The position numbers were made by a program, and so were the translations under genes. The notes below the pieces were generated by a model. It was not told the DNA's origin. It saw only the letters and a program-made list of their open reading frames with translations, and ran no database searches. From positions 248,001 to 312,000 of the forward strand of contig CAVPZG010000001.1 in the NCBI GenBank assembly GCA_963710205.1: a stretch of 64,000 nucleotides of DNA, written 5' to 3'. Shown here one piece after another: positions 8,407 to 16,316 of this stretch (position 1 is its first letter; every line of letters starts with the position of its first letter). Source of the stretch: Pacificimonas sp963710205. Its GTDB lineage: Bacteria; Pseudomonadota; Alphaproteobacteria; Sphingomonadales; Sphingomonadaceae.

Positions 8407-10266
8407 TCAGGCCGCGCGTTTTCGCCCCGGCCCCTCGTCTTCGAACAGGTCCGCCAGCTGTTCGACCATCGCGCCGCCAAGCTGCTCGGCGTCCATGATG
8501 GTGACGGCGCGCTTGTAATAGCGTGTGACGTCATGCCCGATGCCGATGGCGATCAGCTCTACCGGGCTTTTCGTTTCCACCCAGTCGATGACCTGTCTGA
8601 GATGGGTTTCGAGATAATTTCCGCTGTTCACGCTGAGTGTCGAATCGTCGACCGGGGCGCCGTCGGAGATGACCATCAGAATACGGCGCTCCTCGGGCCG
8701 GTGCACGAGGCGGTTGTGCGCCCAAAGAAGTGCCTCGCCGTCGATATTCTCCTTCAAAAGCCCCTCGCGCATCATCAGGCCCAGATTCTTGCGCGCGCGT
8801 CGCCAGGGGGCGTCGGCGGTTTTATAAACGATATGCCTGAGGTCGTTGAGGCGTCCGGGTTTTGCGGGGCGGTCGGCCTTCAGCCAGGCGTCGCGGCTCG
8901 ATCCGCCCTTCCACGCGCGGGTGGTGAAGCCAAGAATTTCCGTTTTCACCGCGCAGCGTTCGAGCGTGCGGGCGAGGATATCGGCGCAAATGGCGGCGAT
9001 CGAAATGGGACGACCGCGCATGGAGCCCGAATTGTCGATCAGCAGCGTGACGACCGTGTCGCGGAAATCCGTGTCGCGCTCCACCTTGTAGCTAAGGGAT
9101 TGGGTGGGATTGGTGATGATGCGCGACAGGCGGGCGGCATCGAGCATACCCTCCTCCTGATCGAAATCCCAGGCGCGGTTCTGCTGCGCCATCAGGCGGC
9201 GCTGCAGGCGGTTGGCAAGTTTTGCGACGACGCCCTGCAGGCTGGTCAGCTGCTGGTCGAGATAGGAGCGCAGCCGGGTCAGCTCCTCCTGGTCGCACAG
9301 GTCGTCGGCGCCGAGGATTTCATCAAACTGCTCGGTATAGGCGTGATAATCGAAGGTGGACGGCAGGTCGGACCATTGCATATTGGGGCGAAAGGGCTGC
9401 ATCCCCTCGTCGGCCTCGTCGCCCATTTCCGCCTCCGACAGGTCGTCGAAGTCCATTTCGGCATCCTGCTCACCCTCCTGCGGTTCGCCGTCCGAAGCCT
9501 CGCTGCGGGTGTCGAGCGCGGAATCCTGACCGGCGGCATTGTCGTCCTCCTCGTCATTGTCGTCGCCGTCACTGTCATCGGGATCGTCCGAGTCCGCGTC
9601 ATCGGGTTCGGTCGATTCCGTCTCGTCGTCCTCGGCTGGCCCTTCGAGTTCGAGGTCGACGAGAACATTGCGCGTGAGCTTCGCAAACGCCTCCTGATCG
9701 GAAAGCGCGGCCTGCAAATCATCCAGATGTTCGCCGGCCCGTTCCTCAATCCAGTCGCGCACGAGCGCCACGCCCATCTCCGCCTGCTGCGGGACCGGTG
9801 CGCCCGTCAGCCGTTCGCGCACGATCAGGCCGACGGCGGTGGACAGCGGCACTTCATCAAAGGCGCGGGCCCGGCTGATCGGATCGACGCGGGTGCGGGC
9901 AGCGGTCATCGCCGTCAGGTTCTTTGCCGTGCCGGGCATGGCATTGGCACCGATCGCCTCGAACCGTGCCTGTTCGACGGCGTTGAAGACATCGCGCGCA
10001 GGACCGGCGGCGGGCTGGTTGGCGCCGTGGGCGCGGGCGTTGTGATGCCGCTGTTTGAGCGCGAAGCTGTCGGCCCAGCCCCGCGCCTCCGCCACTTCCT
10101 TTTCGGGCATGGCGCGCGGCGGCTGCGGCACGCGGGCGGTCTTGCCGGACGTGGAGGGCCTGTCAGCGGTGTAGCTCAAGTCGAATTCATCGACATGGCC
10201 CATGGCGCGCAGCGTTGCAGCGAGCGCATGGCGGAAATCCTCGACGGGTGATTCGGGTTTGGTCAT
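8407..10266 (-). CDS. cobT: Cobaltochelatase subunit CobT
   Basis: A 619-residue CobT, a component of the aerobic, ATP-dependent cobaltochelatase CobN-CobS-CobT that inserts cobalt into hydrogenobyrinate a,c-diamide. The N-terminal half is followed by a very acidic Asp/Glu stretch (about 207-285), typical of CobT. The C-terminal half is a von Willebrand factor A domain with the MIDAS motif DNSGSM (411-416) and a conserved VISDGAPVDDST block. The partner cobS is 650 bases away on the same strand, but a membrane-protein gene on the opposite strand lies between them, so the two are not a simple operon. CobN is not in the window. Confidence 0.94.
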   Translation of the reverse strand: MTKPESPVEDFRHALAATLRAMGHVDEFDLSYTADRPSTSGKTARVPQPPRAMPEKEVAEARGWADSFALKQRHHNARAHGANQPAAGPARDVFNAVEQARFEAIGANAMPGTAKNLTAMTAARTRVDPISRARAFDEVPLSTAVGLIVRERLTGAPVPQQAEMGVALVRDWIEERAGEHLDDLQAALSDQEAFAKLTRNVLVDLELEGPAEDDETESTEPDDADSDDPDDSDGDDNDEEDDNAAGQDSALDTRSEASDGEPQEGEQDAEMDFDDLSEAEMGDEADEGMQPFRPNMQWSDLPSTFDYHAYTEQFDEILGADDLCDQEELTRLRSYLDQQLTSLQGVVAKLANRLQRRLMAQQNRAWDFDQEEGMLDAARLSRIITNPTQSLSYKVERDTDFRDTVVTLLIDNSGSMRGRPISIAAICADILARTLERCAVKTEILGFTTRAWKGGSSRDAWLKADRPAKPGRLNDLRHIVYKTADAPWRRARKNLGLMMREGLLKENIDGEALLWAHNRLVHRPEERRILMVISDGAPVDDSTLSVNSGNYLETHLRQVIDWVETKSPVELIAIGIGHDVTRYYKRAVTIMDAEQLGGAMVEQLADLFEDEGPGRKRAA

Positions 10267-10296
10267 AGAGGGCGGGCAATCGGGGAAGGCAGCATC

Positions 10297-10731
10297 ATGA
10301 AAGCACTCGTGGCGCGCATCTGGCGCGGCGTCAAATCCACAGGCACGCTTCAGGTGGAGGAATATCGCGCCTCGATCCAGGCGCTCAACATTTTCTTTGG
10401 CGCGATCATCGGCGTCAGCTTTGGCCAGATCGGTGAAATCGCCATCACCGACTATATGGTGTTGCTGATGCTGACAGCGGTAACCGTGACGGTGATTCTG
10501 ATCGTCTCGAATACAAGGCGCTTTCTTTACAGCATGTTAAGTCTGATTCTGGTGATGGGCACTTTCTGGTATGCAACCTATCACGACCCGGTCGTGCCAG
10601 GCATTCCGAGGCTGCTGTTCCCTACGCTTCTGGTCTGGAGCGCCCTGGCGCTGCTGACCGAATTCACGCCGCGCGAGAAAGAGGAGCGCGAAAAGGACGC
10701 AGGCGCGGCGGGCGGAGACAGCGCGGAGTGA
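10297..10731 (+). CDS. Hypothetical four-helix membrane protein between cobT and cobS
   Basis: A 144-residue protein with about four hydrophobic segments (around residues 28-50, 52-70, 76-94 and 103-120), an N-terminal cytoplasmic stretch and a charged C-terminus (EFTPREKEEREKD). I do not recognise a named family. ATG 10297 is preceded by GGGGAAGG. The gene starts 30 bases from the divergent cobT start and ends about 180 bases before the convergent cobS stop, so it interrupts the cobST pair on the opposite strand. A cobalt or metal role would be guilt by association only. Confidence 0.7.
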   Translation: MKALVARIWRGVKSTGTLQVEEYRASIQALNIFFGAIIGVSFGQIGEIAITDYMVLLMLTAVTVTVILIVSNTRRFLYSMLSLILVMGTFWYATYHDPVVPGIPRLLFPTLLVWSALALLTEFTPREKEEREKDAGAAGGDSAE

Positions 10732-10825
10732 ACCGGACAGCGCAAAACCGCCCAGCAGTGCGCGGGCATGTGTTCGCCGCGCACAGCAGCGCGCGGTGTC
10801 GGTCTGATCATTGAACGGGAAAAAG

Positions 10826-10899
10826 TGACGGGGACAGCTATTGCGACCTCGCAGTTCCCATCCCTGCAATTCAGCGGGTTTGAGGGCGAGGCCCCGTCA
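10826..10899 (-). terminator. Long hairpin with T-run downstream of cobS
   Basis: TGACGGGG (10826-10833) pairs with CCCCGTCA (10892-10899), and CCTCGC (10847-10852) pairs with GCGAGG (10886-10891), giving a large two-part stem. On the minus strand it is followed by CTTTTT, so it can terminate cobS transcription. The unusual size and bulge also allow a small structured RNA or a degenerate repeat element. Confidence 0.45.
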
Positions 10900-10917
10900 T
10901 AAATCCTGCCGGATTTA
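10900..10917. repeat. Perfect 7-bp hairpin overlapping the cobS stop codon
   Basis: TAAATCC at 10900-10906 pairs with GGATTTA at 10911-10917 around the loop TGCC. The right arm contains the cobS stop codon. It stacks directly against the long hairpin at 10826-10899 and may form part of the cobS 3' end. Confidence 0.5.
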
Positions 10918-11937
10918 CCGCCGGGCCTGCGACACCACGCTCTCCGGCAAGTCCTCGCCGAAGACGCGCTGGTAATATTCGGCCACGATGGGGCGTTCGA
11001 GTTCGTCGCATTTGTTGAGGAAGCTGACGCGGAACGCGAAGCCGAGATTGCCGAAAATACCGGCGTTCTGCGCCCAGGTGAGGACGGTGCGGGGGGACAT
11101 GACGGTGCTGATGTCGCCATTGATGAAGCCCTGCCGCGTCATTTCGGCGACCTGCACCATTTTTTCGATCTTGCCCTTGCCCGCGTCGCCCGAGAACATT
11201 TCGCCCGCCTTTGAATGGACGATGTCGATTTCGGTAGCGGCGGGGAGGTAGTTGAGCGTCGTGACGATGTTCCAGCGGTCCATCTGGCCCTGATTGATCT
11301 GCTGCGTGCCGTGATAGAGGCCGCTCGTATCGCCGAGGCCGATGGTGTTCGACGTCGCGAACAGGCGAAAGAACGGGTTGGGACGGATCACGCGGTTCTG
11401 ATCGAGGAGCGTGAGCTTCCCCTCCACTTCGAGGACGCGCTGGATCACGAACATCACGTCGGGACGGCCCGCGTCATATTCGTCGAAGACGAGCGCGGTC
11501 GGGGTCTGCAGCGCCCAGGGGAGCAGCCCCTCGCGGAACTCCGTCACCTGCTGGCCGTCCTTCAGGACGATGGCGTCCTTGCCAATAAGGTCGATGCGGC
11601 TGATGTGACTGTCGAGATTGATGCGCACGCAGGGCCAATTGAGGCGCGCGGCGACCTGTTCGATATGGGTGGACTTGCCCGTGCCGTGATAGCCCTGGAT
11701 CATGACGCGGCGATTGAAGGCGAAGCCGGCCAGGATCGCCATCGTCGTGTCCGGATCGAATTTATAGTCCGGGTCGAGGTCGGGAACGCGCGGGTCGGCC
11801 TTGCTGAACGCCGGAATCTTCATGTCGGTATCGACACCGAACGTCTGGCGGGCGTCCACCTCCTTATCGGGGGCGGCGAGCACGGTTTCGTGGCCATGGG
11901 TCAGGTTGGTCGTGTCGGGCGCGGGCTGGGTGGCCAT
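10915..11937 (-). CDS. cobS: Cobaltochelatase subunit CobS
   Basis: A 340-residue AAA+ ATPase of the cobaltochelatase. Walker A is GYHGTGKST (82-90) and Walker B is FDEYD (about 151-155), followed by the MoxR/CobS-type segments RLFATSNTIGLGDTSGLYHGT and MSPRTVLTWAQNA. It forms a ring with CobT that drives cobalt insertion by CobN. It lies directly downstream of the J-domain gene (17-base gap, same strand), an arrangement common in alphaproteobacteria. The ATG at 11937 begins the conserved MATQPAPDT leader. Confidence 0.95.
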   Translation of the reverse strand: MATQPAPDTTNLTHGHETVLAAPDKEVDARQTFGVDTDMKIPAFSKADPRVPDLDPDYKFDPDTTMAILAGFAFNRRVMIQGYHGTGKSTHIEQVAARLNWPCVRINLDSHISRIDLIGKDAIVLKDGQQVTEFREGLLPWALQTPTALVFDEYDAGRPDVMFVIQRVLEVEGKLTLLDQNRVIRPNPFFRLFATSNTIGLGDTSGLYHGTQQINQGQMDRWNIVTTLNYLPAATEIDIVHSKAGEMFSGDAGKGKIEKMVQVAEMTRQGFINGDISTVMSPRTVLTWAQNAGIFGNLGFAFRVSFLNKCDELERPIVAEYYQRVFGEDLPESVVSQARR

Positions 11938-11954
11938 GTGTATCCTTGGGAAAA

Positions 11955-12515
11955 TCAGGTTTTGAAGGCGGATGCCTTTTTAAGTTGCGTATAGGCATCG
12001 AGGACGGCCTGCAACCGCGCCTCGTGCGACCGGTCGCCGCCGTTCGAGTCGGGATGATATTGCCGCACCAGCTCCTTGTAGCGCCTGGCGATGGTGGCGG
12101 CACTGGCGGATGTGCCAAGGTCGAGGACGCCGAGCGCGAGGCGTTCCTTCGCGCTCCAGCGGGCCGCGTCCCTTGTGGGCATGGTGACTTCGCCCTGGCC
12201 AAAGATGCCGAGATCGTCGCGGAAGGCGTTGGCATAGCCATTGGCCGCGAACGCCTGCGTTGCGCGCTCCCACCGGTCGGTCGGCTTTGGGATGGGGCCT
12301 TTCCAGCTGTAGCCCGCATTGAACTCGCGCACATGGTCCAGACAGAAATACTGCCATGTCCCGTTGGGGGCGTCCTGCACGGGCGCGCGGAATTCACCGG
12401 GCTCCTGACAGCCGGGACGGGCACAGGGGGCAGCGTTCGCGCGCCGCACCCGGCCGTGGAAGCGTTCGCGGCGCTGTTTCGGCGGGTTCTCCGTTTGTGG
12501 TTTTTCCTTTGGCAC
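11955..12515 (-). CDS. J-domain (DnaJ-like) protein upstream of cobS
   Basis: A 186-residue protein whose last 60 residues form a J domain with the HPD motif at 154-156 (YHPDSNGGD), expected to stimulate an Hsp70 ATPase. The N-terminal part has a possible metal site, C31-x4-C36 and C58-x2-H61. A basic leader and a conserved FCLDHVREFNAGYSW block are also present. Alphaproteobacterial genomes often carry this gene immediately before cobS, suggesting a chaperone role for the chelatase or simply conserved linkage. It is divergent from the bolA-family gene, with only about 50 bases between starts. Confidence 0.85.
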   Translation of the reverse strand: MPKEKPQTENPPKQRRERFHGRVRRANAAPCARPGCQEPGEFRAPVQDAPNGTWQYFCLDHVREFNAGYSWKGPIPKPTDRWERATQAFAANGYANAFRDDLGIFGQGEVTMPTRDAARWSAKERLALGVLDLGTSASAATIARRYKELVRQYHPDSNGGDRSHEARLQAVLDAYTQLKKASAFKT

Positions 12516-12565
12516 GGCGGTCCATATAGATGACTGAACCGATGAATGAAGGAGTGCGCGCCGAT

Positions 12566-12826
12566 ATGTCTATCGCGGAAAAGATCGAGACACGATTACG
12601 GGCGGCGCTGTCGCCGACGTCGCTGACCGTCATCAACGAGAGCGAGCAGCATCTGGGTCATGCGGGCCATGACGGTTCCGGGGAAAGCCATTTCGCGGTT
12701 GAGATCGTTGCGGCTGAGTTCGCGGGCATGAGCCGGGTGGCGCGGCAGCGCGCGGTCTATGCAGCCCTTGGGGATTTGATGGACAATCCCATTCATGCGC
12801 TGCGCATAAAAGCGGACGCCGGATAA
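12566..12826 (+). CDS. BolA family protein
   Basis: An 86-residue BolA/IbaG-like protein with the family core ESEQHLGHAGHDG...GESHFAVEIVA and the helix RVARQRAVYAAL. BolA proteins partner with monothiol glutaredoxins in iron-sulfur and iron homeostasis and bind DNA in some species. The frame is open from 12530, giving up to 12 extra residues, but AAGGAG sits about 11 bases before ATG 12566 and the family aligns from MSIAEKIETRL, so I chose 12566. It is divergent from the J-domain gene. Confidence 0.88.
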   Translation: MSIAEKIETRLRAALSPTSLTVINESEQHLGHAGHDGSGESHFAVEIVAAEFAGMSRVARQRAVYAALGDLMDNPIHALRIKADAG

Positions 12827-12947
12827 CCCGCAGGTCGCCGCTGGTCGCTGCCGGGGAAACCTCGCGCTTTTGACGCGTTGACTTGAATGAACCTGCTGCG
12901 CCATTGAGCGCGGCATTCAAAATCACTTCCATTCCGAAAGGATGACC

Positions 12948-13697
12948 ATGAAAATCCTCGTGCCCGTGAAGCGGGTCATCGACTATAATGTGAAACCGCG
13001 CGTGAAGGCGGACCAGTCGGGCGTCGACCTGGCCAATGTCAAGATGAGCATGAACCCGTTCGACGAAATCGCCGTCGAGCAGGCGGTGCGGATGAAGGAA
13101 GCCGGAACGGCAGACGAAATCGTCGTCGTCTCCATCGGCGAACAGAAGGCGCAGGAAACGCTGCGGACCGGCCTCGCCATGGGTGCGGACCGCGGCATTC
13201 TGGTGGTTTCGGAACATATGCCGGAGCCGCTGGCGGTCGCGAAAATCCTGGCGAAGATCGCCGAGGAAGAGAAACCCGACCTCGTGATCCTGGGCAAGCA
13301 GGCCATTGACGATGACAGCAATCAGGTGGGCCAGATGCTGGCCGCGCTGCTTGGCTGGGCGCAGGGCACGTTCGCGTCGAAGGTCGAGGCCGCAGGTGAC
13401 AAAATCAACGTGACGCGCGAAGTCGACGGCGGGCTGGAAACGCTGGCGCTGTCGACGCCCGCGATCATAACGACCGATTTGCGGCTGAACGAGCCGCGCT
13501 ATGCGTCCCTGCCGAACATCATGAAGGCGAAGAAAAAGCCGATCGAGGAGAAGACGCCCGCCGATTACGGCGTCGATATCGCGCCCCGGCTGGAAGTTCT
13601 GAAAGTCGTCGAGCCGCCGAAACGCGAAGCGGGCGAGATCGTGCCCGATGTGGACACGCTGGTCGCCAAGTTGAAGGAAATGGGAGTTGCGGCATGA
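12948..13697 (+). CDS. etfB: Electron transfer flavoprotein subunit beta
   Basis: A 249-residue EtfB. It begins MKILVPVKRVIDYNVK and carries the blocks MNPFDEIAVEQAVRMKE, GKQAIDDDSNQVGQ and DLRLNEPRYASLPNIMKAKKK. With EtfA it accepts electrons from acyl-CoA and other dehydrogenases and passes them to ETF-ubiquinone oxidoreductase. ATG 12942 is also in frame, but AAAGG is better spaced for 12948. Its stop overlaps the etfA start by four bases (ATGA), so the two are translationally coupled. TTGACT about 70 bases upstream is a possible -35 element. Confidence 0.95.
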   Translation: MKILVPVKRVIDYNVKPRVKADQSGVDLANVKMSMNPFDEIAVEQAVRMKEAGTADEIVVVSIGEQKAQETLRTGLAMGADRGILVVSEHMPEPLAVAKILAKIAEEEKPDLVILGKQAIDDDSNQVGQMLAALLGWAQGTFASKVEAAGDKINVTREVDGGLETLALSTPAIITTDLRLNEPRYASLPNIMKAKKKPIEEKTPADYGVDIAPRLEVLKVVEPPKREAGEIVPDVDTLVAKLKEMGVAA

Positions 13698-14626
13698 GCA
13701 CGCTTATTCTTGCAGATCATGACAATAAGGAACTGGCCCCGGCCACTCTGGTCGCCGTCACGGCCGCGCAGAAGCTGGGCGGCGATGTGCATGTCCTTGT
13801 CGCCGGTGAGGGTTCGCAGACCGTCGCAGACGCTGCCGCCAAGGTAGCGGGTGTGGCGAAGGTGCTGCACGCCGACGATGCCGCCTATGGCCATGCGCTG
13901 GCGGAAAACCTGGCGCCGCTGATCGAGGGACTGATGGGCGGTTACGATCATCTGCTCGCGCCCGCGACGACGATGGGCAAGAATGTCCTGCCGCGCGTCG
14001 CCGCGAAGATGGACATTCAGATGATTTCGGAAATCACCGCGATCAACGACGACGGGTCCTTCGACCGTCCGACCTATGCGGGCAATGCGATCGCAACGGT
14101 CAAATCCTCCGACGCGAAAAAAGTCATCACCGTGCGCGGAACGGCGTTCGACAAGGCAGCGACCGAAGGCGGATCCGCCAGCGTCGAGGCCGTGTCTGGC
14201 GCAGGCGACAGCGGCAAGTCGAGCTTCGTCTCGGCGGAAATCGCCGAGAGCGAACGCCCCGAACTGACGTCCGCCGGGATTATCGTCTCTGGTGGGCGCG
14301 CCCTGCAGTCGGGCGAAAATTTCGAGAAGATCATCGAGCCCCTGGCGGACAAGCTGGGCGCCGCCGTCGGTGCCAGCCGCGCCGCCGTCGACGCGGGCTA
14401 TGTGCCGAACGACTATCAGGTCGGCCAGACCGGCAAGATCGTCGCGCCGGAAGTCTATATCGCCATCGGTATTTCCGGCGCGATCCAGCACCTTGCGGGC
14501 ATGAAGGATTCGAAGACCATCATCGCCATCAACAAGGATGCCGACGCGCCGATCTTTCAGGTGGCCGACTACGGCCTGGTCGCGGACCTGTATCAGGCGG
14601 TGCCGGAACTGACCGAGAAGCTGTAA
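13694..14626 (+). CDS. etfA: Electron transfer flavoprotein subunit alpha
   Basis: A 310-residue EtfA, the FAD-binding subunit. The C-terminal FAD signature is complete: VSGGRALQSGENF, GAAVGASRAAVDAGYVPNDYQVGQTGK, PEVYIAIGISGAIQHLAGMKDS and INKDADAPIFQVADYGLVADL. It overlaps etfB by the tetranucleotide ATGA and is followed by a GNRA-loop hairpin. Confidence 0.96.
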   Translation: MSTLILADHDNKELAPATLVAVTAAQKLGGDVHVLVAGEGSQTVADAAAKVAGVAKVLHADDAAYGHALAENLAPLIEGLMGGYDHLLAPATTMGKNVLPRVAAKMDIQMISEITAINDDGSFDRPTYAGNAIATVKSSDAKKVITVRGTAFDKAATEGGSASVEAVSGAGDSGKSSFVSAEIAESERPELTSAGIIVSGGRALQSGENFEKIIEPLADKLGAAVGASRAAVDAGYVPNDYQVGQTGKIVAPEVYIAIGISGAIQHLAGMKDSKTIIAINKDADAPIFQVADYGLVADLYQAVPELTEKL

Positions 14627-14637
14627 ATGAGGGAATC

Positions 14638-14670
14638 GCAGCCGCCCGCTGGAAACAGCGCGGCGGCTGC
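14638..14670 (+). terminator. 14-bp GC-rich hairpin with GAAA loop after etfA
   Basis: GCAGCCGCC-CGCTG (14638-14651) pairs with CAGCG-C-GGCGGCTGC (14656-14670) with one bulged C and a GAAA loop. No T-run follows, so termination may be partial or Rho-assisted, or the structure may stabilise the etfBA mRNA end before the lapA-like gene. Confidence 0.5.
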
Positions 14671-14684
14671 GCTAAGGCGCTGTC

Positions 14685-14993
14685 ATGCGGATCTTCACCC
14701 TGATCGTCTATATCCTGATCGGCCTTCTGATCGCCGGTTTTGCCACCATGAATTTCGAGCGCGTGCCCATGTGGATCGCGCCGGGATATGAGGCGAACTG
14801 GCCCTTTGCGGTTTATATCATCGTGGCGCTGATCCTGGGGGCCCTGCCCGTCAGCATCATGCACAGCATCAGCCGCTGGCGCTGGAAGCGGCGTGTGAAA
14901 AAGCTGGAAGCCCAGCTTATGGCGCCCGAGCGGGCCGACGCTTATCATGAGCGCGCGCCCGAAGATCCAGTCCCCCCCCTTTCGGGTCTGTGA
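14685..14993 (+). CDS. LapA-domain (DUF1049) membrane protein
   Basis: A 102-residue inner-membrane protein with two transmembrane helices (about 3-22 and 40-62, the latter VYIIVALILGALPVSIMHS). A basic, helical cytoplasmic segment (RWRWKRRVKKLEAQ) follows, as in LapA/DUF1049 proteins linked to envelope assembly. It overlaps pyrF by four bases (GTGA), so it heads the pyrF-trpFBA-accD-folC run. The family assignment rests on topology and this conserved position. Confidence 0.7.
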   Translation: MRIFTLIVYILIGLLIAGFATMNFERVPMWIAPGYEANWPFAVYIIVALILGALPVSIMHSISRWRWKRRVKKLEAQLMAPERADAYHERAPEDPVPPLSGL

Positions 14994-15679
14994 CCACGCC
15001 CAATCCGATATTCTGCGCGGTCGACACCGCCGACCTTTCGCGCGCGTGCGATCTGGCGCTGGCGATTGGACCCTATGTGGGCGGTATCAAGCTGGGGCTG
15101 GAATTCTGGAACAGTTTCGGGGCCCCGGGTGTCGCCGAGGTCATGGCGCGCGCGCCGAGACTGCGGCTGTTTCTGGATCTGAAGCTGTATGACATTCCGA
15201 ATACGGTCGCGGGTGCGGTTCGGGCGCTGGAGAACGTGGAGTTCGACATTTTGACCGTCCATGCGTCGGGCGGAGCGGACATGATGCGGGCGGCACGGGA
15301 CGCGGCGCCCGGGCATGCAGCGGTGGTGGGCGTGACGGTGCTGACCAGCATGGATGACGACGATCTGCGGGCTACAGGCTTTGCACATGACGCCAAAACG
15401 CAAGTGGCGCGGCTGGCAGCGCTGGCGCAGGACGCCGGGCTGGACGGCATTGTCTGCTCTCCGCATGAAGTCGCGGCACGGCGCGGCGACTGGACGGACG
15501 GGCTGTTCGTGGTGCCGGGCATCCGGCCCGCAGGCGCGGCTGTCGGGGACCAGAAGCGGGTCATGACGCCAGCCGAGGCCATGCAGGCGGGTGCGGGAAT
15601 ATTGGTGATCGGCAGACCGATTACCGGCGCGGACGATCCCGCCGCCGCCGCGAAGGCCATCGGCAGGTCGCTGATATGA
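14990..15679 (+). CDS. pyrF: Orotidine-5'-phosphate decarboxylase
   Basis: The last step of UMP synthesis, decarboxylating OMP. The 229-residue TIM-barrel protein carries the catalytic motif FLDLKLYDIPNTV, preceded by GGIKLGLEF. Later blocks are VHASGG, GIVCSPHE, VVPGIRPAG and ILVIGRPITGA at the phosphate-binding end. It starts at GTG 14990, overlapping the lapA-like stop. trpF follows after ten bases. Confidence 0.96.
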   Translation: MTTPNPIFCAVDTADLSRACDLALAIGPYVGGIKLGLEFWNSFGAPGVAEVMARAPRLRLFLDLKLYDIPNTVAGAVRALENVEFDILTVHASGGADMMRAARDAAPGHAAVVGVTVLTSMDDDDLRATGFAHDAKTQVARLAALAQDAGLDGIVCSPHEVAARRGDWTDGLFVVPGIRPAGAAVGDQKRVMTPAEAMQAGAGILVIGRPITGADDPAAAAKAIGRSLI

Positions 15680-15689
15680 AGCCGCTGAT

Positions 15690-16316
15690 ATGACCGACGT
15701 GAAGATCTGCGGGATCCGCAACCTTGAAACCCTGAACGCGGTGCGGACGGCTGGCGCGCGCCATGTCGGGTTCGTCTTCTTTGCGAAAAGTCCGCGCAAC
15801 ATTTCCCTGCCCGACGCGCGCGGGCTGGCGGAACAGGCCGGAGGACTGGTGCGGGTTGGACTGTTTGTCGATGCGGACGACGAGCTGATCGCGGCGGCCG
15901 CGCCTTTTCTGGATGCGCTGCAGCTGCATGGAGCGGAAAGCCCGGCGCGTGCGGCGGAATTGCGGTCGCGGTTCGGTTTGAAGGTCTGGAAAGCACTGGG
16001 CGTGTCGTCACGCGCGGATGTTGCCGGGGCCGCGCAATATCGCGGAGCCGCCGACCTCATCCTGTTCGATGCGAAGCCGCCCGAAGAGGCTGCCATCCCC
16101 GGCGGGCGCGGAGTGCGGTTCGACTGGCAGCTGCTGAAGGGCGTGGAGAAGGGCATGAACTGGGGCCTGGCCGGGGGGCTGAGCCCGCAAAATGTGGCCG
16201 ATGCCATCGCTGCGACCGGCGCCCCCCTTGTGGATGCGTCATCAGGTGTGGAAGACGCGCCCGGACAGAAATCAGCGGCGAAGATCGCCGCCTTCATGGA
16301 AGCGGTGAACGCATGA
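15690..16316 (+). CDS. trpF: Phosphoribosylanthranilate isomerase
   Basis: The third step of tryptophan synthesis, an Amadori rearrangement of PRA to CdRP. The 208-residue protein begins MTDVKICGIRN, with the catalytic cysteine in KICGI, then HVGFVFFAKSPRNIS, LQLHGAE, ILFDAKPP and WGLAGGLSPQNV. It ends in the conserved VDASSGVE. It overlaps trpB by four bases. trpC, trpD and trpE are not nearby, so the pathway is split over the genome. Confidence 0.96.
   Translation: MTDVKICGIRNLETLNAVRTAGARHVGFVFFAKSPRNISLPDARGLAEQAGGLVRVGLFVDADDELIAAAAPFLDALQLHGAESPARAAELRSRFGLKVWKALGVSSRADVAGAAQYRGAADLILFDAKPPEEAAIPGGRGVRFDWQLLKGVEKGMNWGLAGGLSPQNVADAIAATGAPLVDASSGVEDAPGQKSAAKIAAFMEAVNA

Noticed and set aside
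9400..9680. Repetitive GAC/TCG-rich DNA in cobT resembling a tandem repeat
   Set aside because: It encodes the acidic linker normal for CobT, not an independent repeat.
8533..10251. A 572-codon open frame antisense to cobT
   Set aside because: High GC removes stops from the opposite strand; there are no domain, signal or ribosome-site features, and cobT is certain.
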